This document shows, piece by piece, positions 1 through 10,190 of a DNA stretch of 64,000 nt. Where the stretch lies: the NCBI GenBank assembly GCA_001247695.2, contig LGRX02035256.1, positions 47,188 to 111,187 on the forward strand, given 5' to 3'. The notes under the pieces were generated by a model. That model worked only from the letters and a program-made list of their open reading frames with translations. It had not been told where the DNA came from and did no database searches. Position 1 is the first letter of the stretch. The number at the start of each line of letters is the position of its first letter. The stretch comes from Cymbomonas tetramitiformis (taxonomy: Eukaryota; Chlorophyta; Pyramimonadophyceae; Pyramimonadales; Pyramimonadaceae). The position numbers and the translations under genes were made by a program.

Positions 1-448
1 GATCTCTGAGCCCGCCACCTGCCCGCCCCAAGGGCGCCCCCATCCTTCCAGGCTCTCTGTAAGAGGCGCTTCAGATGATTATGCACCTCCCACATGCTCG
101 CTTGTGCAGCTGCCCTGCATGAGGTCACATCAGTCAGGCATTGATGGAGGAGTCACAGGCTCGAGGAGGAGTTGAGGGCTTGCTGCCGAGGAATTGAGGG
201 AACTGTGCTGCGCCCTCATATATTGGTATGTCTGTTTCCGTAATTTGGTGGAAACGAGCTATCTCTGCAGAGGACGTACGGCGGTAGGGAGGTGGGTGTC
301 GCCTTGCATGACCTCTCAACTCCTGTCAGGATGGCCCCGCTCAATCCCCGCCCATGCCATCCCAACTTGATGGTGGAATTTCGTGAGCGCTGATTGGTTG
401 ACAGGTTTGCCTCGTGGATGTGTGGGGCTTTGCCTTCGCTGACCATCC
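1..448. other. Sequence upstream of the first recognisable exon
   Basis: I see no supported gene here. Open frames are short and on the opposite strand, with no recognisable domain. The segment may be promoter, 5' UTR or intron of the + strand gene that follows. I cannot tell whether the true first exon lies inside or outside the window. Confidence 0.3.
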
Positions 449-877
449 ATGGCTCACGCTCGAGGCATTTTGCTGGGTGGGCGAGCTATAGCAGACGTGG
501 CCAGCGCCTCCTCCTCCGGCAGGTGGCTCAAAAGCGCGGCGGGTAATTGTCTTGTGGCAGATTCGTGGATTGAGGAGAGCTATAGCGCGGAATGGCCTGG
601 ATACTACCGCTTCCAAGGCACCGTGAACACGGAGGCAATTATCGACCACAAAATATACCTGGGCTTCACCACAGCGGCCGGAGACACGTACCTACAATCG
701 GCAGAGCAGGCCTACATCTCCAACTCCTCAAACAACAGAGCACTTGTTACAGGCGAGACTGACGGCCTTGTACTTGCAATCGAGGGCTATGTCAATGAAT
801 CAGCCTACGTGAGCGCCCCGGTGTTCAGTCTCTACGAGGAGCACTATGACGATGACACTTTGACGGTGTCATACACG
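449..877 (+). CDS. First visible exon of Ser-Asp-rich protein gene
   Basis: An open exon of 143 codons runs from ATG 449 to a good 5' splice site (ACACG|GTAAGC, intron from 878). The protein is soluble in character and Tyr/Ser/Asn-rich, with possible N-glycosylation sites (NSS, NES). It ends in an acidic stretch (EEHYDDD). No family is recognised. It ends in phase 0 and joins in frame to the next exon at 1032. The true 5' edge is uncertain: an AG at about 493 could be a 3' splice site, in which case ATG 449 is not the start. I saw no clear signal peptide. Confidence 0.45.
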
Positions 878-1031
878 GTAAGCCCCGCATGTGACACATG
901 GATGCCCCAATCATGCCAAGGCCGTGTGGCTGGCACGGCCTCCAGCAGAGCGGCAGGGCTCTCGGAGAGCATAGCTCTTGTTTGAGTTGAATGGCTTTGA
1001 GGTTTGCAGCTGGGATCTTGTGGCGAGGTAG

Positions 1032-1790
1032 GTTCATGTGCACTACTATGACGAGGAGAACGCCGCACCAAAGCGAGGCCAACTGTTGATCACAGCAGAA
1101 TATCATTCGTGGGATGATATCTTACATGACGATCTGTCAGACTCAGACCATTACCTCGACTCCGACGATATGCATGAAAACCTACGTGACTCCGACTCTG
1201 ATTCCGACTCCGACTCCAACTCCGACTCCGACTCTGATTCTGACTCTGATTCCGACACCGACCATGACCATAAACTTGACTCCGACTCCGACTCCGAATG
1301 CTTCTGGGTCAGCTTTTCATGCACAGAAGAATTGGGTGCAAGAACCTATTTTCTGGATGATAGTTGCTCTGGGAGTGCTGTGCACGAGGAGACTGCACCC
1401 ACTGGGACTTGTATTGAAGATGACGACACCTCATTCATGATCACCTGCGAAAAGGGATCAGCCACTGAGCACATTTTTGCAGATGCGGAATGCACGAATC
1501 TCAAAGAGTCCAACATGCTCAATGGGTGTCAACGAGTATGTTTTGACTCAGACTCCGATGATCTTGACTCCGACTCCGACTCCGACTCCGACTCCGACTC
1601 CGACCGACCGGCCCCGACTCCGACTCCGACTCCGACTCCGGCCCCGACTCCGACTCCAATGATTGTGCCCAGACGTGTGAGCGGGACCCGACGACGTGCG
1701 AGGAGTTCCATGAAATGGCGGAGGGTTGCGCCTCCGACTGTTCGGAGGAGGTTCTCGCACGCTTCGAGGCGGAGTATTGCGGAGAAGCAG
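1032..1790 (+). CDS. Ser-Asp repeat exon(s), including copy 1 of the SD/Cys module
   Basis: The reading frame continues from the previous exon after GTAG|GTT. It encodes two runs of Ser-Asp dipeptides (about 1190-1310 and 1545-1605) flanking a Cys-containing segment (about 1310-1540). It then enters the module CERDPTTCEEF...CASDCSEEV...EYCGEA and ends at a 5' splice site GCAG|GTGCGC (intron from 1791). There is a frame break at about 1600-1610: the second SD run goes into a Pro-Thr frame, while the Cys module is read one frame over. Because the run is a pure 6-bp repeat, an assembly indel is the simplest cause; an unseen intron is possible. The same Cys module recurs at 4060, 5358 and 5829. 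Confidence 0.5.
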
Positions 1791-1799
1791 GTGCGCACA

Positions 1800-4030
1800 T
1801 GCTCGAACGTGCTGCGACGAGCCTGCCCCTCCACACGCGTGTGACTCTGACGGGGGGCTGAAGCACTGCGACGAGCCTGCCCCTCCACACGCGTGTGACT
1901 CTGACGGGGGGCTGCAGTACTGCGATGAGCCTGCCCCTCCACACGCGTGTGGCTCTGACGGGGGGCTGGAGCACTGCGACGAGCCTGCCTCTCCGCACGC
2001 GTGTGACTCTGACGGGGGGCTGAAGCACTGCGACGAGCCTGCCTCCACACGCGTGACTCTGACGGGGCTGAAGCACTGCGACGAGCCTGCCTCGCACGCG
2101 TGTGACCTGACGGGGGGCTGAGCACTGCGACGAGCCTGCCCCTCCGCACGCGTGCTGCTCTGACGGGGCTGAAGCACTGTGACGAGCTCCGCCTTCCCGC
2201 ACGCGTGACCCTGACGGGGGGTTGGAGCACTGCGACGAAGCCTGCCCGCATGCGTGTGTCTCTGACGTGGGGCTGAAGCAATGCGACGAGCCTGGCTCCT
2301 CCGCACGCGTGTTGCTCTGACAGGGGCTGAAGCACTGTGACGAGCCTGCCCCTCCGCACGCGTGTGTCTCTAACGGGGCTGAAGCACTGCGACGAGCCTG
2401 CCCTCCACACGCGTGTGACTGACGGGGGCTGAAGCACTGCGACGAGCCTGCCCTCCACACGCGTGTGACTCTGACGGGGGGCCAAGCACTGCGACGAAGC
2501 CTGCCCTCCACACGCGTGTGGCTCTGACGGGGGCCAGCCACTGCGACGAGCCTGCCCCGCACGCGGTGGCTCTGACAGGGGGCTGGAAGCACGACGAGCC
2601 TTCGCCCTCCGGACGTCGGTGTTGCTCTGACGGGGGCTGAGCACTGCGACGAGCCTGCCCTCCGCACGCGTGTGGCTCTGACGGGGGCTGCCACTGCGAC
2701 GAGCCCGCCTCCGCACGCGTGTGACTCCCTGACGGGGGGCTGGAGCACTGCGACGAGCCTGCCCCTCCGCATGTGCAGGTTCTGACGGGGGCTGAAGTTA
2801 ATTGCGACGAGCCTGCCCCTCCGCACGCAGTGTTGCCTGACGGGGCTGAAGCACTGTGACGAGCCTGCCCCTCCGCACGCGTGTGGCTCTGACGGGGGGC
2901 TGGAGCACTGCAACGAGCCTGCCCCTCCGCACGCGTGTTACTCTGACGGGGGGCTGAAGCACTGTGACGAGCCTGCCTCTCCGCACGCGTGTGACTCTGA
3001 CGGGGGGCTGGAGCACTGCGACGAGCCTGCCCCTCCACACGCGTGTGGCTCACGCGTTGCTCTGACAGGGCTGTGCCACTGCGACGAGCCTGCCCCTCTG
3101 CACGTGTGGCTCTGACGGGTGGGGCTGGAGCACTGCGACGAGCCTGCTCCTCCGCACGCGTGTGACTCCTGACGGGGCTGGAGCACTGCGACGAGCCTGC
3201 CCCCTCCGCATGCGTGTGTCTCTGACGGGGGGCTGGAAGCACTGCGACGAGCTCTGCCCTCCGCACGCGTTGCTCTGACAGGGGGCTGGAAGCACCAGAT
3301 TTGAAGCTCTCGCCCTCCCCGCACGCGCGTGTTACTCGACGGGGCTGAAGCACTGTGACGAGCCTGCCCCCCTCCGCACGCGGTGACTCTGACGGGGGGC
3401 TGGAGCACTGCGACGAGCCTGCCCTCCACACGCGTGCAGGGCTCTGACAGGGGCTGAAGCACTGCGACGAGCCTGCCTCCCCACACAGACTTGGACGGGG
3501 GGCTGAAGCACTGCGACCAGCCTGCCCCCTCCACACGCGTGACTCTGACGGGGGCTGAAGCACTGGCACGAGCCTGCCCCTCCACACGCGGTGGCTCTGA
3601 CGGGGGGCTGAAGCACTACCAGCTCACCACGTGTGGCTCTGACAGGGCTGAAGCACTGCGACAGCCTGCCTCTCTCGCACGCGGTGACTCTGACGGGGGG
3701 CTGAAGCACTGCGACGAGCCTGCCCCTCCGCACGCGTGTGGCTCTGACGGGGGGCTGAAGCACTGCGACGAGCCATCCCCTCCGCACGCGTGTGACTCTG
3801 ACGGGGGGCTGGAGCACTGCGACGAGCCTGCCCCTCCGCACGCGTGTGGCTCTGACGGGGGGCTGAAGCACTGCGACGAGCCTGCCCCTCCGCACGCGTG
3901 TGACTCTGACGGGGGGCTGAAGCACTGCGACGAGCCTGCCCCTCCGCACGCGTGTGACTCTGACGGTGGGCTGGGGCACTGCGACGAGCCTGCCCCTCCG
4001 CACGCGTGTGACTCTGACGTTGCAGGCGGT
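1800..4030. repeat. 54-bp minisatellite (about 40 units) in an intron
   Basis: Tandem units of 54 bp, with GACGAGCCTGCCCCTCCGCA as a core, are decayed by many 1-3 bp indels between 2040 and 3700 and nearly perfect from 3700 to 4020. It lies between a 5' splice site at 1791 (GTGCGC) and a 3' splice site at 4059 (CCCATTCAG), so I place it inside an intron. The unit is a multiple of three and stays open in several frames on both strands, for example 18 residues with CDEPAPPHAC on +. That creates many long false ORFs. Confidence 0.85.
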
Positions 4031-4059
4031 GTGCTCTTTGCGTCATGACTCCCATTCAG

Positions 4060-4242
4060 ACTCAGACAGCTTTGACTCCGACTCCGACTCCGGCTCCGAC
4101 TCCGACTCCGATGATTGTGGCCAGATGTGTGAGCGGGACCCGACGACGTGCGAGGAGTTCCAAGAAATGGCGGAGGGCTGCGCCTCCGACTGTTCGGAGG
4201 AGGTCCTCGCACGCTTCGAGGCGGAGTATTGCGGAGAAGCAG
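4060..4242 (+). CDS. SD/Cys module exon, copy 2
   Basis: A 183-nt exon between ATTCAG|AC and AGCAG|GTGCGC, symmetric phase 1-1. It encodes an acidic DSDSF... Ser-Asp run, then CGQMCERDPTTCEEF, CASDCSEEV and FEAEYCGEA. Seven Cys residues suggest a small disulfide-stabilised unit, probably extracellular given the downstream architecture. Symmetric phase lets copies be duplicated without breaking the frame, which fits the observed repetition. No known family is recognised. Confidence 0.65.
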
Positions 4243-4264
4243 GTGCGCACGTGCTCGAACATGC

Positions 4265-5325
4265 TGCGACGAGCCTGCCCCTCCGCACGCGTGTGACTCT
4301 GACGGGGGGCTGAAGCACTGCGACGAGCCTGCCCCTCCACACACGTGTGGCTCTGACGGGGGGCTGAAGCACTGCGACGAGCCTGCCCCTCCGCACGCGT
4401 GTGGCACTGACGGGGGGCTGGAGCACTGCGACGAGCCTGCCCCTCCACACGCGTGTGGCTCTGACGGGGGGCTGAAACACTGCGACGAGCCTGCCCCTCC
4501 ACACGCGTGTGGCTCTGACGGGGGGCTGAAGCAATGCGACGAGCCTGCCCCTCTACATGCGTGTGGCCCTGACGGGGGGCTGGAGCACTGCGACGAGCCT
4601 GCCCCTCCGCACGCGTGTGGCTCTGACGGGGGGCTGAAGCACTGCGACGAGCCATCCCCTCCGCACGCGTGTGACTCTGACGGGGGGCTGGAGCACTGCG
4701 ACGAGCCTGCCCCTCCGCACGCGTGTGGCTCTGACGGGGGGCTGAAGCACTGCGACGAGCCATCCCCTCCGCACGCGTGTGACTCTGACGGGGGCCACAA
4801 TGCGACGAGCCTGCCCCTCCGCACGCGGTGACTCTGACCGGGGCTGGAGCACTGCGACGAAGCCTGCCCCTCCGCACGAGTGTGACTCTGACGGGGGGCT
4901 GAAGCACTGCGACGAGCCTGCCCCCGCACGCGTGTGGCTCTGACGGGGCTGAAGCACTGCGACGAGCCTGCCCCTCCACACGCGTGTGACTCTGACGGGG
5001 GGCTGGGAAGCACTGCACGAGCCTGCCCCTCCACACGCGTGTGACTCTGACGGGGGCTGAAGCACTGCGACGAGCCTGCCCTCCGCACGCGTGTTGCTCT
5101 GACGGGGGCTGAAGCACTGCGACGAGCCTGCCCCTCCGCACGCGTGTGGCTCTGACGGGGGGCCAGCACTGCGACGAGCCTGCCCCTCTCGCACGCGGTG
5201 ACTCTGACGGGGGGCTGAAGCACTGCGACGAGCCTGCCCCTCCACACGCGTGTGACTCTGACGGGGGGCTGAAGCACTGCGACGAGCCTGCCCCTCCACA
5301 CGCGTGTGACTCTGACGTTGCAGGC
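4265..5325. repeat. 54-bp minisatellite, second block in an intron
   Basis: Same 54-bp unit as at 1800-4030, about 20 copies, in the intron between SD/Cys exon copies 2 and 3. Indels cluster at 4790-5190. Units near 4330-4780 are cleaner. Confidence 0.85.
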
Positions 5326-5357
5326 GGTGTGCTCTTTGTGTCATGACTCCCATTCAG

Positions 5358-5564
5358 ACTCAGACAGCTTTGACTCCGACTCCGACTCCGTCTCCGACTC
5401 CGACTCCGACTCCGGCTCCGACACCGACTCCGATGATTGTGGCCAGATGTGTGAGCGGGACCCGACGACGTGCGAGGAGTTCCATGAAATGGCGGAGGGC
5501 TGCGCCTCCGACTGTTCGGAGGAGGTTCTCGCACGCTTCGAGGCGGAGTATTGCGGAGAAGCAG
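5358..5564 (+). CDS. SD/Cys module exon, copy 3
   Basis: A 207-nt exon (69 codons), phase 1-1, with the same splice signals as copy 2 (CCCATTCAG before, AGCAG|GTGCGC after). The Ser-Asp run is 8 codons longer than in copy 2. The Cys module is nearly identical. Confidence 0.65.
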
Positions 5565-5584
5565 GTGCGCACGTGCTCGATCAT

Positions 5585-5795
5585 GCTGCGACGAGCCTGC
5601 CCCTCCGCACGCGCGGTGACTCTGACGGGGGCTGAAGCACTGCGACGAGCCTGCCCCTCCGCACGCGTGTGACTCTGACGGGGGGCTGAAGCACTGCGAC
5701 GAGCCTGCTCCTCCGCACGCGTGTGACTCTGACGGGGGGCTGAAGCACTGCGACGAGCCTGCCCCTCCGCACGCGTGTGACTCTGACGTTGCAGG
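5585..5795. repeat. 54-bp minisatellite, third block in an intron
   Basis: About four units of the same 54-bp repeat, filling the 264-bp intron between SD/Cys exon copies 3 and 4. Confidence 0.85.
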
Positions 5796-5828
5796 CGGTG
5801 CGCTCTTTGTGTCATGACTCCCATTCAG

Positions 5829-6041
5829 ACTCAGACAGCTTTGACTCCGACTCCGACTCTGTCTCCGACTCCGACTCCGACTCCGACTCCGGCTCCGACT
5901 CCGACTCCGATGATTGTGGCCAGACGTGTGAGCGGGACCCGACGACGTGCGAGGAGTTCCATGAAATGGCGGAGGGCTGCGCCTCCGACTGTTCGGAGGA
6001 GGTCCTCGCACGCTTCGAGGCGGAGTATTGCGGAGAAGCAG
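5829..6041 (+). CDS. SD/Cys module exon, copy 4
   Basis: A 213-nt exon (71 codons), phase 1-1, with splice signals as in copies 2 and 3. This is the last copy, and the 54-bp minisatellite does not follow it. If the 5' splice site at 6042 is not used, the frame runs on to a stop at 6233-6235, giving an alternative gene end. Confidence 0.6.
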
Positions 6042-6792
6042 GTGCGCACGTGCTCGCCGAGGTCGGGGTTGCCACGTCGCCCGCACCAAACCTGCGTCGA
6101 AAGAGAGAAAGAGGGAGCAGCGTTGATGACGCCATGGCTGACTGGTCTTGGGCATGGAGCCTGTGGACCGCAGCCGCTGATCGGGGGCGGCTTTGCGACC
6201 CCTCCGTGGCCATGCTGGAACATGTTGAGCAGTGATAGGGGGCGCCTCATAACACAGCTCAGAATCCAGGAAACCCCCCTTCCTGAGTGAAACCATTTTT
6301 TGGTCAGGAAACATTGATACCTTGGTACAGCTTTCTTAAGGAACGCTCCGTGTTACACCTAATGGAAGCCTTGTTGGTGCGCTCGAGCAAACCTATGGTT
6401 CAGTACCTTAACGAGTGTAGCAAGGAACCTGAACGATTTGTCGCTCGTCAAGCAAGGAGCGAGCTGCAAACCTATGCTTCAGTACCTTAACTAGTACTAT
6501 ATATATACAACGTATGTATATATATATATATATATATATATACTTAACTAGGAAGTATATATTCACTTAAATCATAGATAGAGCATCAAGGCCAGAAATA
6601 AATACGCTCAAACGCCCGGAGGGCATAGCTTGTTTTTTTCTTTCTTCAACATATGACCTAATCATATGACCGTATTGTTGCATTATAGGGATCCCCGTCT
6701 CAAAACACCTGTTATCACGCATTTTAACAGCGCCGCTTTAACCGCCATGCACGGCGGCTCCCCATTTCAATAGTTGCTTTGCTGCGTTGCAG
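6042..6792. other. Probable intron with (TA)n and AT-rich stretch
   Basis: The segment runs from GTGCGC at 6042 to a 3' splice site CGTTGCAG at 6792. It holds a (TA)n run at about 6515-6545 and an otherwise AT-rich, non-coding middle. No gene is seen. Confidence 0.4.
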
Positions 6793-7067
6793 GGCTGCCC
6801 GACTCTGACACCGACTACGCTGACACCGAATACGCTGACACCGAATACGCTGACACCGACTACGCTGACACCAAATACGCTGACACCGAATACGCTGACT
6901 CCTTGGACATAAGCGGGAAGCGACGGAGTTTGATCGAGCGCCTGTCAGCGTGCCACTCCGTGCACCTCACGGCACCTTTGCCTGACCCACTAGCTTGTGC
7001 TGACTGGGCGGCGCTGTGGTCTCGCATTGCCGAGCATCCACTGCAGCCCGTGGCTGTATACGCTCAG
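6793..7067 (+). CDS. Acidic exon with Ala-Asp-Thr-(Glu/Asp)-Tyr repeats
   Basis: After TTGCAG|GG the frame is phase-compatible with SD/Cys copy 4 and encodes LPDSDTDYADTEYAD. It contains seven 15-bp units (GCTGACACCGAATAC type) at about 6795-6900, then a non-repetitive stretch ending VYAQ before a 5' splice site CTCAG|GTGACT. The exact 3' end is uncertain. The acidic repeats resemble the other Ser-Asp exons in composition, which supports one long gene. Confidence 0.45.
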
Positions 7068-9879
7068 GTGACTGCAGCACTCTCTGGCATTTCCCCGCCA
7101 TTTAATGCTCCCTCCAGCACCCGACGCAGAGTCTGCGTGACGCGCCATAGGCTCTGAATTGCGCTCAGTGCTGACGCTGTTGTCCGGATCTCAACCATGG
7201 AAAAGGCGGTTGCAAGTCTGGCAAAGACCTGATGTCCACCAAGGGGTACCGAGCACTGACGCGTTGTCCGAAACGGTGTCCAGACTATTTGCGGCACATC
7301 ATGGATAATCTGGACCATGCTGAATGTGTGGCACATGGCATTGCATGCGAGCTGTTTTTGCATGACAGCGGACATCTGAACTGTAGGGTTGCCCAGCTTT
7401 GATTTAACGGCAGATGGCACTCATCAGATGGCGCACTCCCTGCAATGCATGATCCTTGGCAGCGGTGAAAGAAGGGAGCCCCCGGAAGTTCAACAGTAGA
7501 GATGAATGCCACAAAGGCACTGCGCACGAAGGTTTGCGTAGTGCAACAATTTATTAGGGGTGCACGTTACAAGAAGTTTGGGGCTCTGGTATTATATGTG
7601 CCTAGGCATTGGGCATAGCTAATACCCGAGCGCCGCGTAATTGTGGCGACTCAAACATTCATGCTTCAGGCTCCTTGGACTCCATTCATACAGCACGAGG
7701 AGGCCGGAGAGGGTGGCATTGCGTTTAGCAAGACATTGTGAGAGACTTGCATTTAGAAATGGCTTATGACTTACAGTTCTGTTTTACCACTGCTCATGAA
7801 TTTTCCCCCCTCACATCTTCCCTCCTTGGCGAAGCAAGTTCAGATTTTGTGCTCGGAAGCCAGCAGCCTCAGTGCTAGCCGGGAGGGGGGGACGGGGGAG
7901 GGGGGCTTGCCACGAGTTGCCGCAGGCATGCAAAGGGGAATGCAGCCGCGCGCACATCGGCCACCTCAGCGAGGCCTCAAGCCAAGGGTGCCTGCCGGCC
8001 GGCGCAGACAGCTCCAACGCTACTGTCAGCCTGCCTGCAGCCAAGGCCGTGTGCTCGAGCGCCGGCGGAGCTTTCTGTTGGGTTAGTCATACCGCTCCCC
8101 TTCCCTTATGACTCTCGCCTTCAGCCCCCAACCAATCAGGTGTATATGCCTTCAAGTTGCAGTGCTCGCCATCCTCGTCCAGCAAGGCGAACTTCAAGCC
8201 GACGGGGCCGATGCACGGATTCCTGCAATCCCCGTGTGGCAGCAGGTGGGATCGAGGGAGTGCGCGAATGCAGCGAGTGTGTGGGCTCCCTAACTCCGCG
8301 ATGGCTGAAATCGTTTCCTTGTAGGCAGAACAGGCCCGCCCTTGCCGATAAGAACGGAGCCGCGCTGAAGTCGCTCGCGCCAGCCTCATTCCGTGCGAGT
8401 CATTGGGAGCATGCACGCATACAGGCGCCGGCTGGCACACGCTGCTCAGCACAACCCGTTGGCTGGCACAAGCCGCTCAGCACAACCCGTTGGCTGGCAC
8501 ACGCCGCTCAGCACAACTCGTTGGCTGGCACATGCCCCTCAGCACAACCCGTTGGCTAAAGCCAGCCACGCGCCTCTAAGTGCTGCCAATGGATTTGCGT
8601 TGTCCGAGGCTGCGGGCTCCGGGATCCTGCTGCTGTTTGGTGCAGAGCAATGCCGCACATACCACGCCTCTGGGAGGAACAGCGGTGATGGGGCGGGAGA
8701 TCCGCAGTTGAATTTGGCAACGCTGCAAGATATTTGAAAGGGGGGGGTTGCATGGCGAGAAGTGAGAGATGCAATCCGCATTTGCGATGGCTGATTTCAC
8801 ACGAGTGGGGGTGCTGGTGGTTGGGGAGCGGGGGATGCAGTCGAAGTTAGCGGCGGTGACAGATCTGGTGAGGAAGGGAGAAAAGTACTGCAGTGCCGTA
8901 CAGAAGGTGCTTCCCCGGTGCTGGCGCTTCCCCCCGAGGGATGTCACTCAAGAGCCGCATAGCGCAGATCGCCCGCAAATGCTGCGTGAACGGACACGGC
9001 CACCTTGGGTGGGGGGAACGATCGCGGCACCCCCAGCATTTACATGCGGTGAAGCGTGGGCGAGTGCTGAATGTTAGGAGGGCTGTGACTCTAGGCGGGC
9101 CAATGCCCCATTTTGCCTAAAGTGGTGGAGAGTGTCATTTTGGACTCTTCGGGGCGGTTCAGGGCTGAGGGTGTGATGGGGGAGGGGGGCGGAGAGCCGC
9201 TCGCAGGTAGGCATGTCCCTGGAATGCTACTACGCACTAGTACCAAATTTGAAGGCGATGGGCGAGGTCCGTTCCTCAGCATTCCCGATTCTGACCTCGA
9301 TTCCGACCTGCGTGCTGGAAAGCTGGCGGACGAGGCGGACCCCGGCAGCATGAGGGCGGTTCTGTGGATATTCGTTGGCTTGGGTGGCGATGCGGAGGAC
9401 CACATGGGGCGCTGCCTTCTGTTGCTGCTTGTTTCCTCCTGCGCCATCTATCAGTACCCAACCGCGAAAAGTTCCCACAGCTCAAGACCAGACGAGTTGC
9501 CGGAGTGCAAACATTGGCGGGAGGCGGGCTGATGAACATCCATCAGATTGCAGGCTTGCCGGCGACCTCCATTCCACACCTGAAGGGCGCTCTGAGTGCA
9601 GTTGTCCCTCCTCGATTCTGGAATCACTCGAAATAAGCGATATGTATAGGGCACTGGCCGCTCCATCAAGGATGCTTATTGGGGTGTGAGGGCGGGAGCG
9701 TGGACACGTTGGTGGCAGATGGAGCGAGTGCAAGATCTTGAGCGCCATAAGGCTTGCTTTGCTTCACCCCGGTCGCTAGCTGCACGAGTGTTCAAGAAGC
9801 TTGGGCAAAAATTGAGCACTGCATCACCCCGACAGACGGCACAGATGGTGCAGGCCCGGCCGGTAGGCGTTATTCGCAG
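7068..9879. other. No confident exon; 31-bp repeat at about 8430-8555
   Basis: Open frames here are short and unrecognised. A 31-bp tandem repeat (core GCTCAGCACAACCCGTTGGC, four units) lies at about 8430-8555. A short acidic frame (IPDSDLDSDL) near 9280-9310 may be another small exon, but its phase does not fit neighbours I can see. At least one exon must lie in this interval to restore phase between 7067 and 9880. Confidence 0.35.
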
Positions 9880-10190
9880 AGCCGCACAAGAGAAGGAGAG
9901 CCCTTCCAGCGACTCGGAGGTTGACTGGTCCTCGGAATACCAGTCGTCCGAGTACTCGGAGTCAAAGTGGTACACGGACGCAGAGTTGGACTCGGACTCG
10001 GACTCGGACTCGGACTCGGACTCGGACTCGGACTCGGACTCGGAGTCGGACGGGCACGACTGGTACGACTGGCACTCAGACTCGGACGGGCATAACTACG
10101 ATGATACGGACGAGGACTCATCAACGGAGTGGACCATGACGCTGTATGCCGATGACGGTTTTGGCATCGCAGAAATCCCTCACTCCGCAG
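9880..10190 (+). CDS. Ser-Asp/Trp acidic exon of the modular gene
   Basis: Bounded by TTCGCAG|AG and CCGCAG|GTGCTC. It encodes Ser/Glu/Tyr-rich sequence, a run of nine Ser-Asp dipeptides from GGACTC repeats (about 9985-10045), then a Trp/Asp stretch (HDWYDWHSD). The end phase (one base left over) matches the next exon at 10584. Confidence 0.55.

Noticed and set aside
1519..6314. Long minus-strand and alternate-frame open frames rich in RVRRGRLVAVLQPP or SSQCFSPPSE-type repeats
   Set aside because: They are translations of the 54-bp minisatellite in other frames. The unit is a multiple of three, so any frame stays open. Flanking splice signals and the SD/Cys exons support the + strand gene instead.
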